A DNA stretch of 64,000 bases from Cunninghamia lanceolata (lineage: Eukaryota > Streptophyta > Pinopsida > Cupressales > Cupressaceae), in contig BSBN01000334.1 in the NCBI GenBank assembly GCA_027924645.1, positions 6,993,501-7,057,500 of the forward strand, in the 5' to 3' direction. A program made the translations under genes and the position numbers. Every line of letters begins with the position of its first letter. Positions within the stretch are counted from its first letter, which is position 1. This document shows positions 1 through 11,585 of the stretch, piece after piece. The notes under the pieces were generated by a model. That model worked only from the letters and a program-made list of their open reading frames with translations. It ran no database searches and was not told where the DNA came from.

Positions 1-300
1 ATAAACAACTAGAAGCTAAGATCCTCTTGGGGATTGGCCAAGAAGTTATGCTATGTTCTAATTTGTCACTGCATGTAGCTCTTGTGAATGGTACACTAGG
101 ATAGGTCAAGGCAATTGTATACAAGGATGGTGAGAAACCACCTCAACTTCCCTTGTTTGTAGTTCAATTTTTAAAGCATTACGTAGGCCTAGTTTAGGAT
201 CACATGTGAGGCCTAGTTGGCTATATTATTGAGAATGCTCTCTAGACATCTTGTTTATGTTTTGTTTTATTGATTATTGTGTGATGATGTGCTATGTTCT
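1..300 (+). pseudogene. Helitron PIF1-like helicase, C-terminal fragment (copy A)
   Basis: Conceptual translation gives the C-terminal signature of Helitron-encoded PIF1-type helicases: a LEARILLGIGQEVMLCSNL stretch, then LVNGTLG, then KPPQLPLFVVQF and a YVG motif. In the family this lies after the SF1 helicase core and binds DNA and ATP during rolling-circle transposition. Only the last 80 or so codons are inside the window, and in-frame stops follow (for example TAG near position 103 and around 195), so it is a dead fragment. The same segment, preceded by more of the helicase, lies at 60010-62330, which supports the identification. No Helitron 3' end (CTRR with hairpin) could be placed with confidence. 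Confidence 0.72.
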
Positions 301-606
301 TCATCTATGGTTTATGTTAGATATACATTGTAATGCCTACCCAAAGTTTTTAACTAATTAAATATAATAACAAGATAAATTAAACTAATATAATCAATTT
401 ATTTTAATTTAAAAGGAAATACTATAATTTCTAAATTATAAATTATCAACTGACTCTAAAATCAATGAGGATTTATGGATATGAATAATTATATCGATTG
501 TTGTAGAAAATCTTCCCCAAGAGATCTGAAACAATAGCTACATAGTTAACTAACAACAAATTTATTAAAAACTTCATAAAGTGAATAAATTTGATTAGGT
601 ATTTTG

Positions 607-630
607 ATATATATATATATATATATATAT
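607..630. repeat. AT dinucleotide microsatellite
   Basis: Uninterrupted AT run of about 24 bases. The corresponding place in the second copy of the segment (near 62712) has only a short AT run, so the repeat changed length after duplication. Confidence 0.9.
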
Positions 631-1107
631 CAATATTAAAACTCATAATCACTTTGAATAACATTTAGCTGAACATAAATTACAAGCTGAGACAATAGGA
701 ATTTTATATTCATTTGAATTACAATTATTAAATGGAGGGGAGGAGATGGCAACAATGTGCATGGGAGAGAAAGCTAGGGCACCTGAGCCCTAGCTTGTAG
801 GATCAAGCTTTCTCTGTGCACAGGGGATTACATGTCAGTGGGAGGTCAAGGGGCTGGGTCTCCTTCAATGTTTCTTTTTTTTTTGGTTGTGAGGCGTTCT
901 TTGGTGCGGATGGTGGTGTGCAAGGTTTAAGGGTTTCCAGCTCTAGGTTTTCTTCTATTGTGTGCCCTCTGGTTCATGTTTGCTACACGTTGGGGGGGTT
1001 TCTTCCTTTGAGGTGTTGTCTCTAGTGGAGGTATGCCTATTTGGAGCCATTGCTTTGGATTCAGCGTGGTGTGGGGGGCATTTTGGGCCTTCACTTGTTT
1101 GGTATAA

Positions 1108-2517
1108 ATGGATTTGAATGTGCCTTTGGATATGGTGGGTCATGCTTCTTCTATGGATGGGGAGGATGCTGGAATACCCATTCAGTCTTCTTCTAGATTG
1201 GATGTGGTCCGAAATGGTTCCCTTAAATTGCCAAAGGTGAATGGATGCTTGGAGAGGGCCCAGGAGCGACCAGTTTTAGTAATATAATTGGAGTTGGTAG
1301 CTGAGGATATTAACTACTACTGCACTCATATTTTGATTTGTAAGTTCATGGAGATGAGGGTTTCTCCCCCATTTCTTAATACATGGATTTGCAAGACATG
1401 GAACCTGGAAAGAGATTTTGATATTTTGATGGCTACAAATAACTTCTTTATGGTGGATTTTTCATGTATCTCAAATTAGAATAGGGCCTTCGAAGGGGGT
1501 CCCTATTTTTATAATCAAGTGGGTCTCTTCATTAAACCATGACATGCTAGCTTTAACTTAGTGGACGAGTTACCTTCTAGAATCCCAGTTTGGGTTTGTC
1601 TTCCTTGGTTGCCGCTTGAATGCTGGAGAAGTGATATATTGTAGTCGATTGCATTGTTCATGGGAAAACCTGTTGGTCCTTCTTAGCAAACTTTGAATAA
1701 GAGAATTTTTTCTTATGCTAGGGTTTGTGTTGAAATTGAATTGAGCTAGCCATTTCTAGATTCTATTGATATGACTATTGGGTCTTGCTCCTGGACTCAG
1801 CGGTTAGATTATGAGACGTTACCTTTTAGGTGTCGGCTATGTCATGAATATGTTCATCTTCAGTAGAGGTGTCCCCAAGCTTCTAGTGCAACTGGTTCAA
1901 GTAATGCTCTTGCTCAGCCTGATTTGAAATCAGATAAGGGTAAAGCCCCCATGCAGGGAGGTGGGGCTGATAAAGAAGGTTTTATTCCGATTAAGTCTCA
2001 TAATCGTGGTCAAGGCCCAAAGAGATCCCTCAAGGATAGGAAGGAGGAGGATACCTTCAACTGATTTGAGATGTTGGAGGATTTGGTCCAAGAGGAAGGT
2101 TTTTCAGGCAGGCTTGCAGGCAACAATTGGATCTTTTACTGAGGTTGTTCCTGGGGATCAACCTAATGTGATTCCTAGTTTAGACCAGCTTGGTGAGCAG
2201 GGTACTCAGATGGACACTAAATTGGCTCCTCCGGCTCCTATTCAGGGAGCGTTGGATTTGGTACTAGAAGCTTTTGGTGGCTCTCCTAGTGTTGGTGGTG
2301 TTCTATCTGAAGTGCGGAGTACTCTAGACTCAGGAAAAAGTAAGTCTCCTTCCACAGCCTTGGGTTTTCATCCAAAGACCCTCAAAAAAGGGGCTCCTAA
2401 GAAACTTCTTAAGGTTGGTAGAAAAAATGACCTGGAAAAGGTAAAGCTAGCTAGTGAGACATTGGTTGAGTCAGGTTTAGTGAGGACTATTGATGCTCAC
2501 TTCTCCCAACCCCAACG
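1108..2517 (+). pseudogene. LINE ORF1 (DUF4283 plus zinc knuckle), decayed
   Basis: Starts at an ATG at 1108 (MDLNVPLDMVGHASSM). In L1 elements ORF1 makes the RNA-binding protein that coats the LINE transcript. Visible parts: a DUF4283-like region at about 1280-1800 containing FNLVDELPSRIPVWVCLPWL, then a knuckle near 1828-1875 (FRCRLCHEYVHLQ) whose Cys and His spacing is recognisable although a TAG interrupts it, then a low-complexity hydrophilic tail. Several in-frame stops occur before 1870, and the frame shifts near 2100-2120 into the one that runs to 2521. Identification rests on domain order and on the endonuclease ORF directly after it. It cannot make a functional protein. Confidence 0.75.
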
Positions 2518-5500
2518 ATGATTGTGCTCTCTTGGAATGTGAGGGTATGAATAGTATCCCTAGACAAAAGGCTATTCGGGATTGGTTCGTATTCATTCAC
2601 CTGATGTGGTTTTCTTTTCAGGAAAATAAGTTATCATTTGATAGTATGATGAGTGTGGCTTCAAAGATTTGGAGTTGCAGTTAGTGTCAATGTGTTGGTG
2701 CACTTGGTATCTCTAGTGGCATTGCATGCTTATGGGACCCACGTAGAGTCAGGCGAATTTGGTGGTACTCTTGTAGAGGTTTGATTTCCTCTGTTGCTTC
2801 TCATCTTGAGTCTAGAGAGAGAGTACTCTTTTCTAACATCTATGCTCCAGCTAACCTTCATGAAAAGGTAAAGTTGTGGGGTTTTGTCAGATATGTGAGG
2901 ACTTTGGATCCTTATCTCTCGCGGATTCTAGTCAGGGATTTTAGTGCCATTGTTTCTGTGGATGAGAAGAGGGGAGGCATTGTTCGCTTGGAGCCTTCTT
3001 CTGATCTCTTGAAGGTTAATGTGGCTCTCCTAAATTTGGTTCACATCAAGCTTGTTAATGGGGTCTTTACTTGGAATAATAGGAGATGTGGGGACATTGC
3101 TATTTCTGAATGCCTAGATAGATTCCCGGTGTCCAATTTTTGGTTGGGGGACAGGTGGTTGACTAGCTCTAATATTTTGGATGGATGGGGTTCTGATCAT
3201 TTTCCAATCAAAATTATTGGTGAGCTACCCCGACATTGTGTAAAGAAGTTTTTTAAGTTTCAGCTCATGTTGTTGAGAGATGACTCCCTCCATGATCTTC
3301 TTCCTGGTTGGTGGAATTCGGGGAAGCCATCACATGGGACCGCTATGTACTCCTCCAAGAGGCTCCAATATGTGAAATATAGGTTGAAACTCTAGAATAG
3401 GCAACACTTTGGTAATGTTTTCTATGTAAAGCAGTCTACTCAAGCTCAATTGGACTTGATCACCAGGTAGATTCGTGATCGGGGCCTCACTGAGGATCTG
3501 GGTTTGCTAGAAGCTGCTACTGTGAAAGAATTTGAGGAATGGGAATTAGGTGAGGAATTTGTTTGGAAACAAAAGTCCCAAATTGAGTGGCTTTAGGTGG
3601 GAGATAAGAATACTTCTTTCTTCCACAATTCAGTTAAGGATAGGAGACAAGGTAATGTCATTTCTTCTCTCAGGTCTTCGAATGGGGAGATTCTCTCCTC
3701 CTCTGCTTCTATTTCTACTGAGGCTGTTTGTTTCTTTTCTATTCTACTATTTGAGGATTCCCTTCCTATAGAGGAGGATGAAGCTGATATTTTGAATAGT
3801 ATTCCACCCTTAGTCACTAGTGAAATGAATGCTTCTTTGTTTAATCCTATTTCTTTGTTGAAGCTTGAAACTGTTGTGTTTTAGATGAAAAAGGGAAAAG
3901 CTCTAGGGATTGATAGTTTCCCAATTGAGTTCTACCAGGAGTTCTGGGAAGTGATTAAGTTGGATTTGTTGGAGGTCATTCAAGAATCTTTCATGAATAA
4001 AAAAATGATGAATCTATGAATGCTACCTTCCTTTCTCTCATTCCAAAAAAGGATGGGGCTAATTCTCTGGATCTTTTTAGGCCCATTGCCTTATGTAATG
4101 TAGTTTACAAGATTATTACTAAGTTGATTGCTGAGCGGCTGAAGCCCTAGCTAAGTAGGTTAATTTCTAAAGAGCAAGGGGGTTTTGTGGCTGGTAGGCA
4201 AATTATGGATGGTGTAATCATTGCAGCTGAGATGATTCATTCTATGGATCATTCTAAAGAGAAAACTATGTTTATTAAGTTAGATATGGCTAAAGCTTAT
4301 GATCGGGTTAAATGGGCCTTCTTATTTAAGATTCTGGGAGTGTTTGGTTTTACTGGTGAATGGATTGAGTGGGTCAAGAGCTATGTTACTTCTCCTTCTT
4401 TTTTAGTGTTGATTAATGGTGAACCGATGGAGTTGTTTGGTATTTCTAGGGGGCTCAGACAAGGGGACCCTTTATCCCCCTATCTGTTCATCTTATTGGC
4501 AAAGGGTTTGGGGAGATTTATTAGATCCCAGGTGGAGACTGGTTTGATTAAGGGCTAGAGTTTTGGAAATAATATTCCCCCTCAGTCACATTTGTAGTTT
4601 ATTGATGACATGACTCTGATGGGTAGAGCTAAGATTGAGGAGGCTTCTAGTTGTCGTAGGATTCTAGACTGTTATTTGGCTATGTCAGGTTAGAAAATTA
4701 ATGAGGGGAAGTCTTTTATATACTTCTTTCATACTCCATAGGCTATTTAGAGGAGAATTACTGGTATCCTTCATTTCCAGATTGGCACTCTTCCTTTTGT
4801 GTATCTTGGTATTCCTCTTGCTATTTGTTCACTTCCTAAATTGTTCTAGCAGGAGATTAAGAATAAGTTTAGAAATTTGGTTAGTCATTGGACTAATACG
4901 TGGCTCTCTTCTGTGGGTAGAGTGACTCTTCTAAAGTCAGTGGTGCAAGCTCTTCCTCTGTACAGATGTTTTGTTCTCTCTGCACCTTCTGAATTTATCA
5001 AAGACTTTGAGAGTTTGTCTCAGCAGTTCCTATGGTCTGGCAAACTACTTCTTAGGAAGTGGAGTTTGGTCAAGTGGGAAACTATTTGTAGGCCGAAGCA
5101 GGTGTGTGGTCTGGTTCTATGTATAACTAATTTGAATCGACAAGCTTTAGTAGCTAAGTTGTATTGGTGGTGGTGTTTGCAGAAATATCAATGGTGGGAA
5201 AAAATTCTTACCTCAAAGTATTTGGGTGTAGTTGAGAGTGTGGATGTTGCCCGCTTCAATTTGGACAGGAAGGGTTCTATGATTTAGAGTACCCTCAAAA
5301 GGAGTGCTAAGTTGGTCAAGTAGGGGTTGTTTTGGATTTGCAATTGTGGTGAAGATGCTCTCTTCTGGCATGATTCTTAGAATGCTTATTCTCCCATTTT
5401 GTCTACTCACCTCTACCTGTAGAATTTGAGTAGGCATTTTATTGATGCTGGGTGGTGCCATGTTGCTGATTTTAAAACTTTTCAGAATTTGGGACAAGTT

Positions 5501-6230
5501 AGTGTGTATAGATGGAAGGTTCCGCATGAGTGGTCTCTGTGTGGGGCAGCTGGGGATTATCAGGAGCTTGTCGGGATCCTGTCAAGGTGTGTCTGCACTT
5601 CTCTTCCTGGGAGAGACGTGTTCGCTTGGGGTCTTGATCCAAAAGGTAAATTTTATGTTGTCTTAGGTTATCAAGTTTTTGATAAGAAAAATGTTTAGGA
5701 GCTCAGAGGTCTCTTGGTGGAAACAGGTTTGGAATAAGTTTGCTTGGCCTAAGTGTAACTTCTTCTTGTGGTTAGTTGTTTAAGGGAGGTACCTTACCTA
5801 GAAGACCCTATGAAAATATGGTTTTTAGGGGCCCTCTATGTGTGTTTTGTGTGGTAGGCATGAGGAGTGCATCCCCCATCTCTTCTTTTAGTGTTCCTTT
5901 GAGAAATTTATTTGGCATTTGTGGTGGAATCTCTAGCGTATATCATGTACACATGCTTCTTCTTTAGAGCACTTTTGGAGGAGTCTAGGGCCTCGCCCTG
6001 TAAAGACCTCTTTTCTCCTCAGTGCTTGGATCATTGGCCCCACATCGATAATTTGACATATTTGGTTGGAGCGCAACAATAGAATTTTTCTGGACAAGAA
6101 GCTACTTGTTGGTCAGCTCTAGTTGAGGATTTTGGGGGGTCTATAGGAAACTTTGGCTGCTAAGTGTGATCTATTTGTCCCTATTGTTTCTAGTGACTGT
6201 GATGTTGTTGAAGCCCTGGGTCTCTCTAGG
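2518..6230 (+). pseudogene. LINE ORF2: endonuclease, reverse transcriptase, zf-RVT, decayed
   Basis: Begins ATG at 2518 with MIVLSWNVR, the usual start of the L1 endonuclease; a missing base right after it shifts the frame. The endonuclease ends with GSDHFPI near 3195-3215. The reverse transcriptase core follows from about 3880: KKGKALGIDSFPIEFY, then FRPIALCNVVYKI near 4077-4110, then KLDMAKAYDRVKW near 4280, then GLRQGDPLSPYLF near 4450-4490. The catalytic box reads FIDD at 4598-4609 instead of the usual YADD and is directly preceded by a TAG. A C-terminal region with CVFC-type cysteines near 5840 and SAWIIGPT near 6020 matches zf-RVT. In families of this kind the protein nicks the target and primes reverse transcription. 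Many stops and shifts abolish function. Confidence 0.85.
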
Positions 6231-6258
6231 GGTGGACAGAAAAAATTAAGGATGGTTC

Positions 6259-7507
6259 TGTTGCAAGTATGAGGTTAACCAGTGTTGTCATTGATATCAA
6301 CATACTCATATTACATTGATAAGAAGGATTGGATGAGCTGTGTACTGAGGTTATTGAGGAAATTAGTCTCAATCAGGAACAGTGAAGAACAGTGATGAGA
6401 AGAAGGCAAAAGTACTCAATAGGTTAAGGATTAGAGGATGCGGTTTAAAGGGTTTGTAGATATGAGTCTTGAGATGTTCCAATTAAGATTTTAGAGGTCC
6501 ACATGAAGATTTGAAGAAGTTATGTTCACTCAAATAGAACCAGTTTTGGCAGGCATTCAGTGGTGACAGTGTCACAGATTGGTCCGGTGAGCTCCGGACT
6601 TGCATTATCTCATTCTGCAGATTAGAGAGAGTGTTGAATAAGTTTGTGTGAAGTGACAACTAGATTTGTTCATGGTTTGGAGGTCCAGAAGCACCTTTTT
6701 CATTATGACAGTGATGACAGGCTGTGTTCTTGAAGTTTCAGATGAAGAACAGAAGAATTCGAGTAAGCTGATAAAGTGCGGATGTTCTTGATGACTCAGG
6801 AAAGGTTTTCATGATCTCTGGATCATGTTCTATTCTTATTGGTGGTCCACATTGAAGTTAGAGTTTGCATTCAAAGAATAACCACAGATATTGGTGTTCT
6901 TCCTAAGACTGGCCGACCGGATGTATTACACGTCTTACAAATGATCTTGTATGTGTTTGCCGACTTAGATGATTGTTCCTAAGTCGATGCCTTGTATAAA
7001 TAAGGGTTTGTGAATTCATTTTGAAGTGTGTCTGGCAGTAATAAGAGTGATATAGCAAAGACAAGTGCGAAAGGAAGAGCAAGAGTGTTTGGGCTTAAAC
7101 GGAACTGATCCAGGCATGGTAAAGATGTCAATCTCCAGTTCAAGTTTGTAATACTTGTTATCTTGTAGATAGTGTGTCTCTTGTAGGTAGTGTGCCTCCT
7201 TTTGACTAGTGTGCTCGAGTAGTGAGCCCTAATTGGCATGTGCCATCTATTTTTCTTATTCTTCTAACAGAGAATAATCCTTGGGTTAATCACCCCATGG
7301 TTTTTCCCTTGACCAGGTTTTCCACGTCAAAATCTTGGTGTCTAATGTGTTGATGTTTATCTGTTCTGGTGTTTATGCTTCATGCTTTCATGAATGGTTA
7401 ATTGATATGCTATTAAATAACAAAGAAGAATCAAGTGTTTGAAGTAAAAGCAAGTTTTTGTATAACTGATTCACCCCCCCTCTCAGTTGTGTACCCTAGA
7501 TCTAACA
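6259..7507 (+). repeat. 5' LTR of copia A
   Basis: Starts TGTTGCAAG and ends TCTAACA, giving the inverted TGTT/AACA termini. It is homologous to the LTRs at 37106-38357, 42898-44149 and 19532-20398. It contains a TATA box at 6995 and, at about 7158-7230, three imperfect copies of an AGTGTG-(C/T)TC unit of about 20 bases. The primer site follows directly. Confidence 0.9.
6995..7002 (+). promoter_or_regulatory. LTR TATA box (copia A, 5' LTR)
   Basis: TATAAATA in the middle of the LTR. It is present at the same place in every LTR of the family (20266, 37847, 43639), as expected for the core promoter at the U3/R boundary. Confidence 0.55.
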
Positions 7508-7509
7508 AT

Positions 7510-7523
7510 TGGTATCAGAGCCA
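7510..7523 (+). other. Primer binding site, initiator Met tRNA (copia A)
   Basis: TGGTATCAGAGCCA two bases after the LTR is complementary to the 3' end of plant initiator methionine tRNA, the usual copia primer. Confidence 0.9.
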
Positions 7524-7564
7524 AGTTCCTCTAAAAAGAGCTTAACAGCTTGAGGAGATCTAGG

Positions 7565-10243
7565 ATGTTGTCATACAAGAAGGATAGTCTGAAGTTTGAT
7601 GGAACCAACTTCTCTCTTTGGAAAGGTCGCATGAAATGTCACTTGGAGTGTATGGGAAAAGCATACTTGTCCATGGTCACAAAAGCATATGTACCTCCAC
7701 AGGGTGGTCTGACAACTTTAAATGAAATCATAGATGATGAAAATAATCTACAAACCAAAGAAGCTCTTCTAAGCACATTAACTGACTCAGAGCTCTCAAA
7801 TGTTATTGACCTACCAACTACCTATGAGATCTGGATTAAACTGGAACTTCTGCATGAAGGAGATGAGTATGTTAAGAGTGCAAGGTTGCAGAGTCTCAAA
7901 GGGAAATTTGAAAGATTGAAGATGAGAGATGATGAAAATATCACTACCTTTACGCCAAGAGTAAATGAGCTGGTGTGTGGAATTAGGAATGCTGGTGGAG
8001 TTTTGGATGAAAATGAGATTATTTGCAAAATTCTCAGATCCCTTCTTGCTGCCTACAAAATCAAGGTTGCTGCCATTGATGAATTCAGAGCTCATACAAC
8101 TGTCACAAGAGACCAATTGGCTAGCAAACTGGCTGCATTTGAAATGACCGAGTTTGGAGATGATCCCCCCAAGACTGAATCTGCATTCAAAGCCAGTGCC
8201 TATGTGAAAGGCAAACAAAGATTTGATCTGGGAGAAAACTCTTCAAGGAAGCTATCATGGTATGATCAAGCAAGGAAAGACATGGAAGAGGAAGAAGCAA
8301 AAACAACTCAACTTGAAGCCCTCATTGCAAGAAGACTGCCAAGAGGATCCAGTAAGTATGAAGGAAAATTACCTTTTAAATGCTTCAACTACAATAAGAT
8401 TGGTCACTTTGCCTCAAGATGTTCGGAAAGATCTACAAGGTCAAATTCTAACAGACAAAGGTTCCAAAAGAATTGTTATTATGTTCATGAAGAAGCTAAT
8501 AATGAAGGAGTAACAGATGATGAATCAGAGATAAGAGACAAATCCAAAAATGAATGGGTGTTTATTGCCATTAAGGAAGAAGATCCAATATCTATCAATC
8601 ATAAGGTTGTAGAAAGAGCTTTGGCTGCCCAAGTTGAAGAAAAGGATGATTGGGTTATTGATAGTGGATGCTCTCACCATATGACAGGTGACAAGAGTAA
8701 GTTCTTAGATTTGGAAAGGTATGAAGGAGGAATGGTAAAGTTTGGTGACAATTCTGCTGGTAGAATCAGAGGTACGGGAACTATCTCTTTTGATGGAAAG
8801 AACAAAACTGGTAATGTACTATATGTTGAAGGATTGAAGCACAATCTTCTCAGTGTTGGTCAGTTGGTGGACAAAGGCTATTATCTCTAGTTCAAGAATG
8901 GAAGATGCAGGATCATTGAAAGCTTTGGAACTGAGATTGCATCCGGTACTCAAACAAAAGGTAATATCTTTCATCTAGTTGGTACTAATAAAAGTTGTCT
9001 ATTTGTTTAAATTGATCAGAGTTGGTTATGGCATAGAAGGATGTGTCATGTAAATTTTGATAACATCATCAAGATAAGCAATAATCAGGCTGTAAGAGAT
9101 CTTCTAAAGTTGATAAAACCTACAAATAGTTTGTGCAAAGAATATCATCTAGGTAAACAGTGCTGAGTCTCTTTCAAAAGCAAGGATCAGTCCTCTACCA
9201 GATTATTGGAATTAGTTCATACTGATCTATGTGGTTTGACAAGAATCAAGAGTATGCAAGGTGATAGATATTTCATGTTACTGATTGATGACCATTCCTG
9301 GATGATGTGGGTTACCTTTCTAAAAGACAAATCAGAAGCTTTTGAGAAGTTTAAAATCTTCAAGGCTATGGTAGAGAATCAAACTAGATTGAAACTAAAA
9401 TGTCTAAGGTCTGATAGAGGTGGTGAATTCACATCTGGTGAATTCAGACTTTTGTGAGAAGCATGGTATAAAGAGACAATTACCTGCTCCTAGGACTCCA
9501 CAGCAGAATGGAGTAGTTGAGAGAAAGAACCAGACCATCTAGGAAGCATCCAGGACAATGATGATGGAAGCAAATGTTCCTCAAATGTTTTGGAGAGAAG
9601 CTATTAGCATTGCAGTCTACACTCTCAATCGAGTTCAAATCAGAAGCAATACCAATAAGACTCCCTATGAACTTTGGTTTGGCATCACTCCTACTATGAG
9701 ATATTTCAGAGTATTTGGTAGCAAATGTTACATTAAAAGAGATGAAGATCTAGGAAAATTTGATGCTAGAAGTGATGAAGGAATTTTCTTGGGTTATTCC
9801 ACTCAAAGCAAAGCATACCAGTGTTACAACAAGAGACTGAGAAAGATGATAGAAAGTACAAATGTGAAGGTTGATGAAGGAATTGAGAAGCCTTCAAGGT
9901 TTTATGAGTATGATGAAGATGATCAAGATGGTGTTATGGTTCAAGGAACTCAATCCTCTCCTGAAAGTCTAATAAAGACTGATCCGGTAAATCAGGAAAA
10001 AGAGATAGGTCTGAATGAGCCTGATCAAGAAATAGAAGTGCAAGAAACTCCCAAAGTTCTAAGGTATGTAAGACTAAACCACTCTGAAGATCAGATCATA
10101 GGTGACAAAAGTAAAGGTGTGCAAACTAGAAGGAAAATTGCTCAAAATTTAGATGAATGTTGTCTAATTTCAAAGATTGAACCTAAGACAATAAATGAAG
10201 CTTGCAATGATGAAAATTGGACAAAAGTAATGGAGGAAGAGTT
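7565..10243 (+). pseudogene. copia A gag-protease-integrase part of the polyprotein
   Basis: The ATG at 7565 is chosen because copia B has it at the same place (38415). Gag spans roughly the first 270 codons. The knuckle reads CFNYNKIGHFASRC, with Tyr in place of the second Cys. The protease has WVIDSGCSHHM near 8650. The integrase has the His-His and Cys-Cys zinc region near 9020-9150, the first Asp in HTDLCG near 9220, SDRGGEF near 9410 and GVVERKN near 9515. Breaks: TAG 8888, TAA 9008, TGA 9164, a 2-base deletion near 9449 and TAG 9540. Copia B reads Gln at 8888, 9008 and 9540. The polyprotein would pack RNA, mature the particle and insert cDNA. The frame is cut at 10244-10248 by the nested element and resumes at 17742. 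Confidence 0.9.
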
Positions 10244-10248
10244 GATGC

Positions 10249-11341
10249 TGGTGATAACTGAGAGGGGGGTGAATCAGTTATCTTAATTATTTTAGCTTTC
10301 TGAACTTTCTTAATAATTAGTGTAGCATCAATTCAAACAAGCAAACATAACCATGAAATAGAAATACACATGACACAATATTTTTGATGTGGAAACCCTG
10401 TTAAGGGAGAAAACCACAGGGTGATTAACCCAATATTGTATTCTCTGTTAGAAGAATGGAAGTACAAAATGGCACCTGCCAATTAGGGCTCACTACCCGA
10501 GCACACTGGTCACAAGAGGCACACTGCCTACAAGAGACACACTATCTACAATTTATAAAAAGTGTAATACAATACTTGAACTAATAAGGATCATCAACAT
10601 ATGATGGAGTTTAGTTCTGGTTAGGCTCTATATACTGATTTGCTGCACTTCATCTTTTGTCTTCTTTTATGCTACTCTTCTTTCACATACTGGATCTTTC
10701 TTTCTGCTTTTATTCGACTCTACTGCTTTTATTCACACATCACTTACAACCATAACACCTCTCATAACTAACTCCATCTTATATATATTCGCACAAGTGA
10801 TTTTATCACCTTTCTAGTCGGCACCTGGAATAGTCAATCTTTTCACAAACTCTGATATGTCGACTGAATCCTTGCACATCAAGTAATGCGGATCAAGCAT
10901 TTACTTGTAGAAGTCATCAATCATGTCAGCCAAACATAACTTATGCCTTAAGAACCCTTTCCATCATCAGTAACACATTCGGAATACTGTCTGATGTTCT
11001 ACCAGTTAGTTCTTCCTCTGTTCACACTGTCACTTGGGAACCCGACACTCAAGCATTCATATCTCTTTATCCTTTCCACATCAGAGGCTCAAACCTTGAA
11101 ATCTATCAGTCAAGATACTTCTCTTGACTTTCCCAAATCTATACTTCACTAAGATACTTCTACTAAGAGATCTAGACCTATCTGTCAGACCTTACTGACT
11201 ACTCTGTTCTTGTTTACTGGACCACAACATTCTTCACTCTAACTTCCGGTATAGACATACCATGTCCTATAGATGTGTGGGATGAACTTTGTTGCCATCA
11301 ATGACAACATTCATGAATCCATATAGTGTCTCTTGCCAACA
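10249..11341 (-). repeat. 3' LTR of the nested element
   Basis: 1093 bases, starting TGGTGATAACTG and ending TTGCCAACA on the plus strand. It matches 16660-17736 throughout with scattered substitutions and a roughly 15-base length difference near 10715. The left terminus has TGGT where the other copy has TGTT. Confidence 0.9.
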
Positions 11342-11354
11342 ATCTCCCCCTTTG
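11342..11354 (-). other. Polypurine tract of the nested element
   Basis: Minus strand reads AAAGGGGGAGAT directly before the 3' LTR, the same tract as in copia A (19520-19531) and B (42886-42897). Further similar tracts lie at 11401-11410 and 11485-11500. Confidence 0.8.
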
Positions 11355-11585
11355 GCATTGATGGCAACACTTAGTGAAAAATGACTAAGTGTTTACATTA
11401 TGCTCCCCCTTGGCTGATGCTCTATTTTTATATACATTTTCTGGAGCTCCGCCTTAGTTGGATTCCTCATTTTTCACTGCTCTTCACTCCCCCTTTGACA
11501 TCAATGGCAAAGGGTAGGGTCCGCATATCAAAACTTTCAAAAATTCAACTATACTTAGCCACATAAGTATATACATATGGCATAC

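Larger units (their letters stand above)
1..674. repeat. Duplicated Helitron-flank segment, copy A
   Basis: This stretch aligns almost base for base with 62079-62766. It covers the helicase tail, the phrase CACATGTGAGGC, the AT-rich spacer and the sequence ending near AACATTTAGCT. Differences are scattered substitutions, a roughly 30-base insertion in the other copy near 62391-62420, and a longer AT dinucleotide run here. In both copies LINE sequence begins within about 100 bases downstream. Confidence 0.85.
690..6258 (+). mobile_element. L1-type LINE, decayed, 3' end cut off by copia insertion
   Basis: A non-LTR retrotransposon with two tandem reading frames. ORF1 (from 1108) is the DUF4283 and zinc-knuckle type. 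ORF2 (from 2518) carries an apurinic-type endonuclease, reverse transcriptase and a zf-RVT-like C-terminal region. About 400 bases of probable 5' UTR precede ORF1; the exact 5' boundary is uncertain because no target-site duplication could be paired. The 3' end is missing: copia sequence starts at 6259, and no LINE tail resumes after that element's truncated 3' LTR near 20398. Many stops and frameshifts show that it is inactive. Confidence 0.85.
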
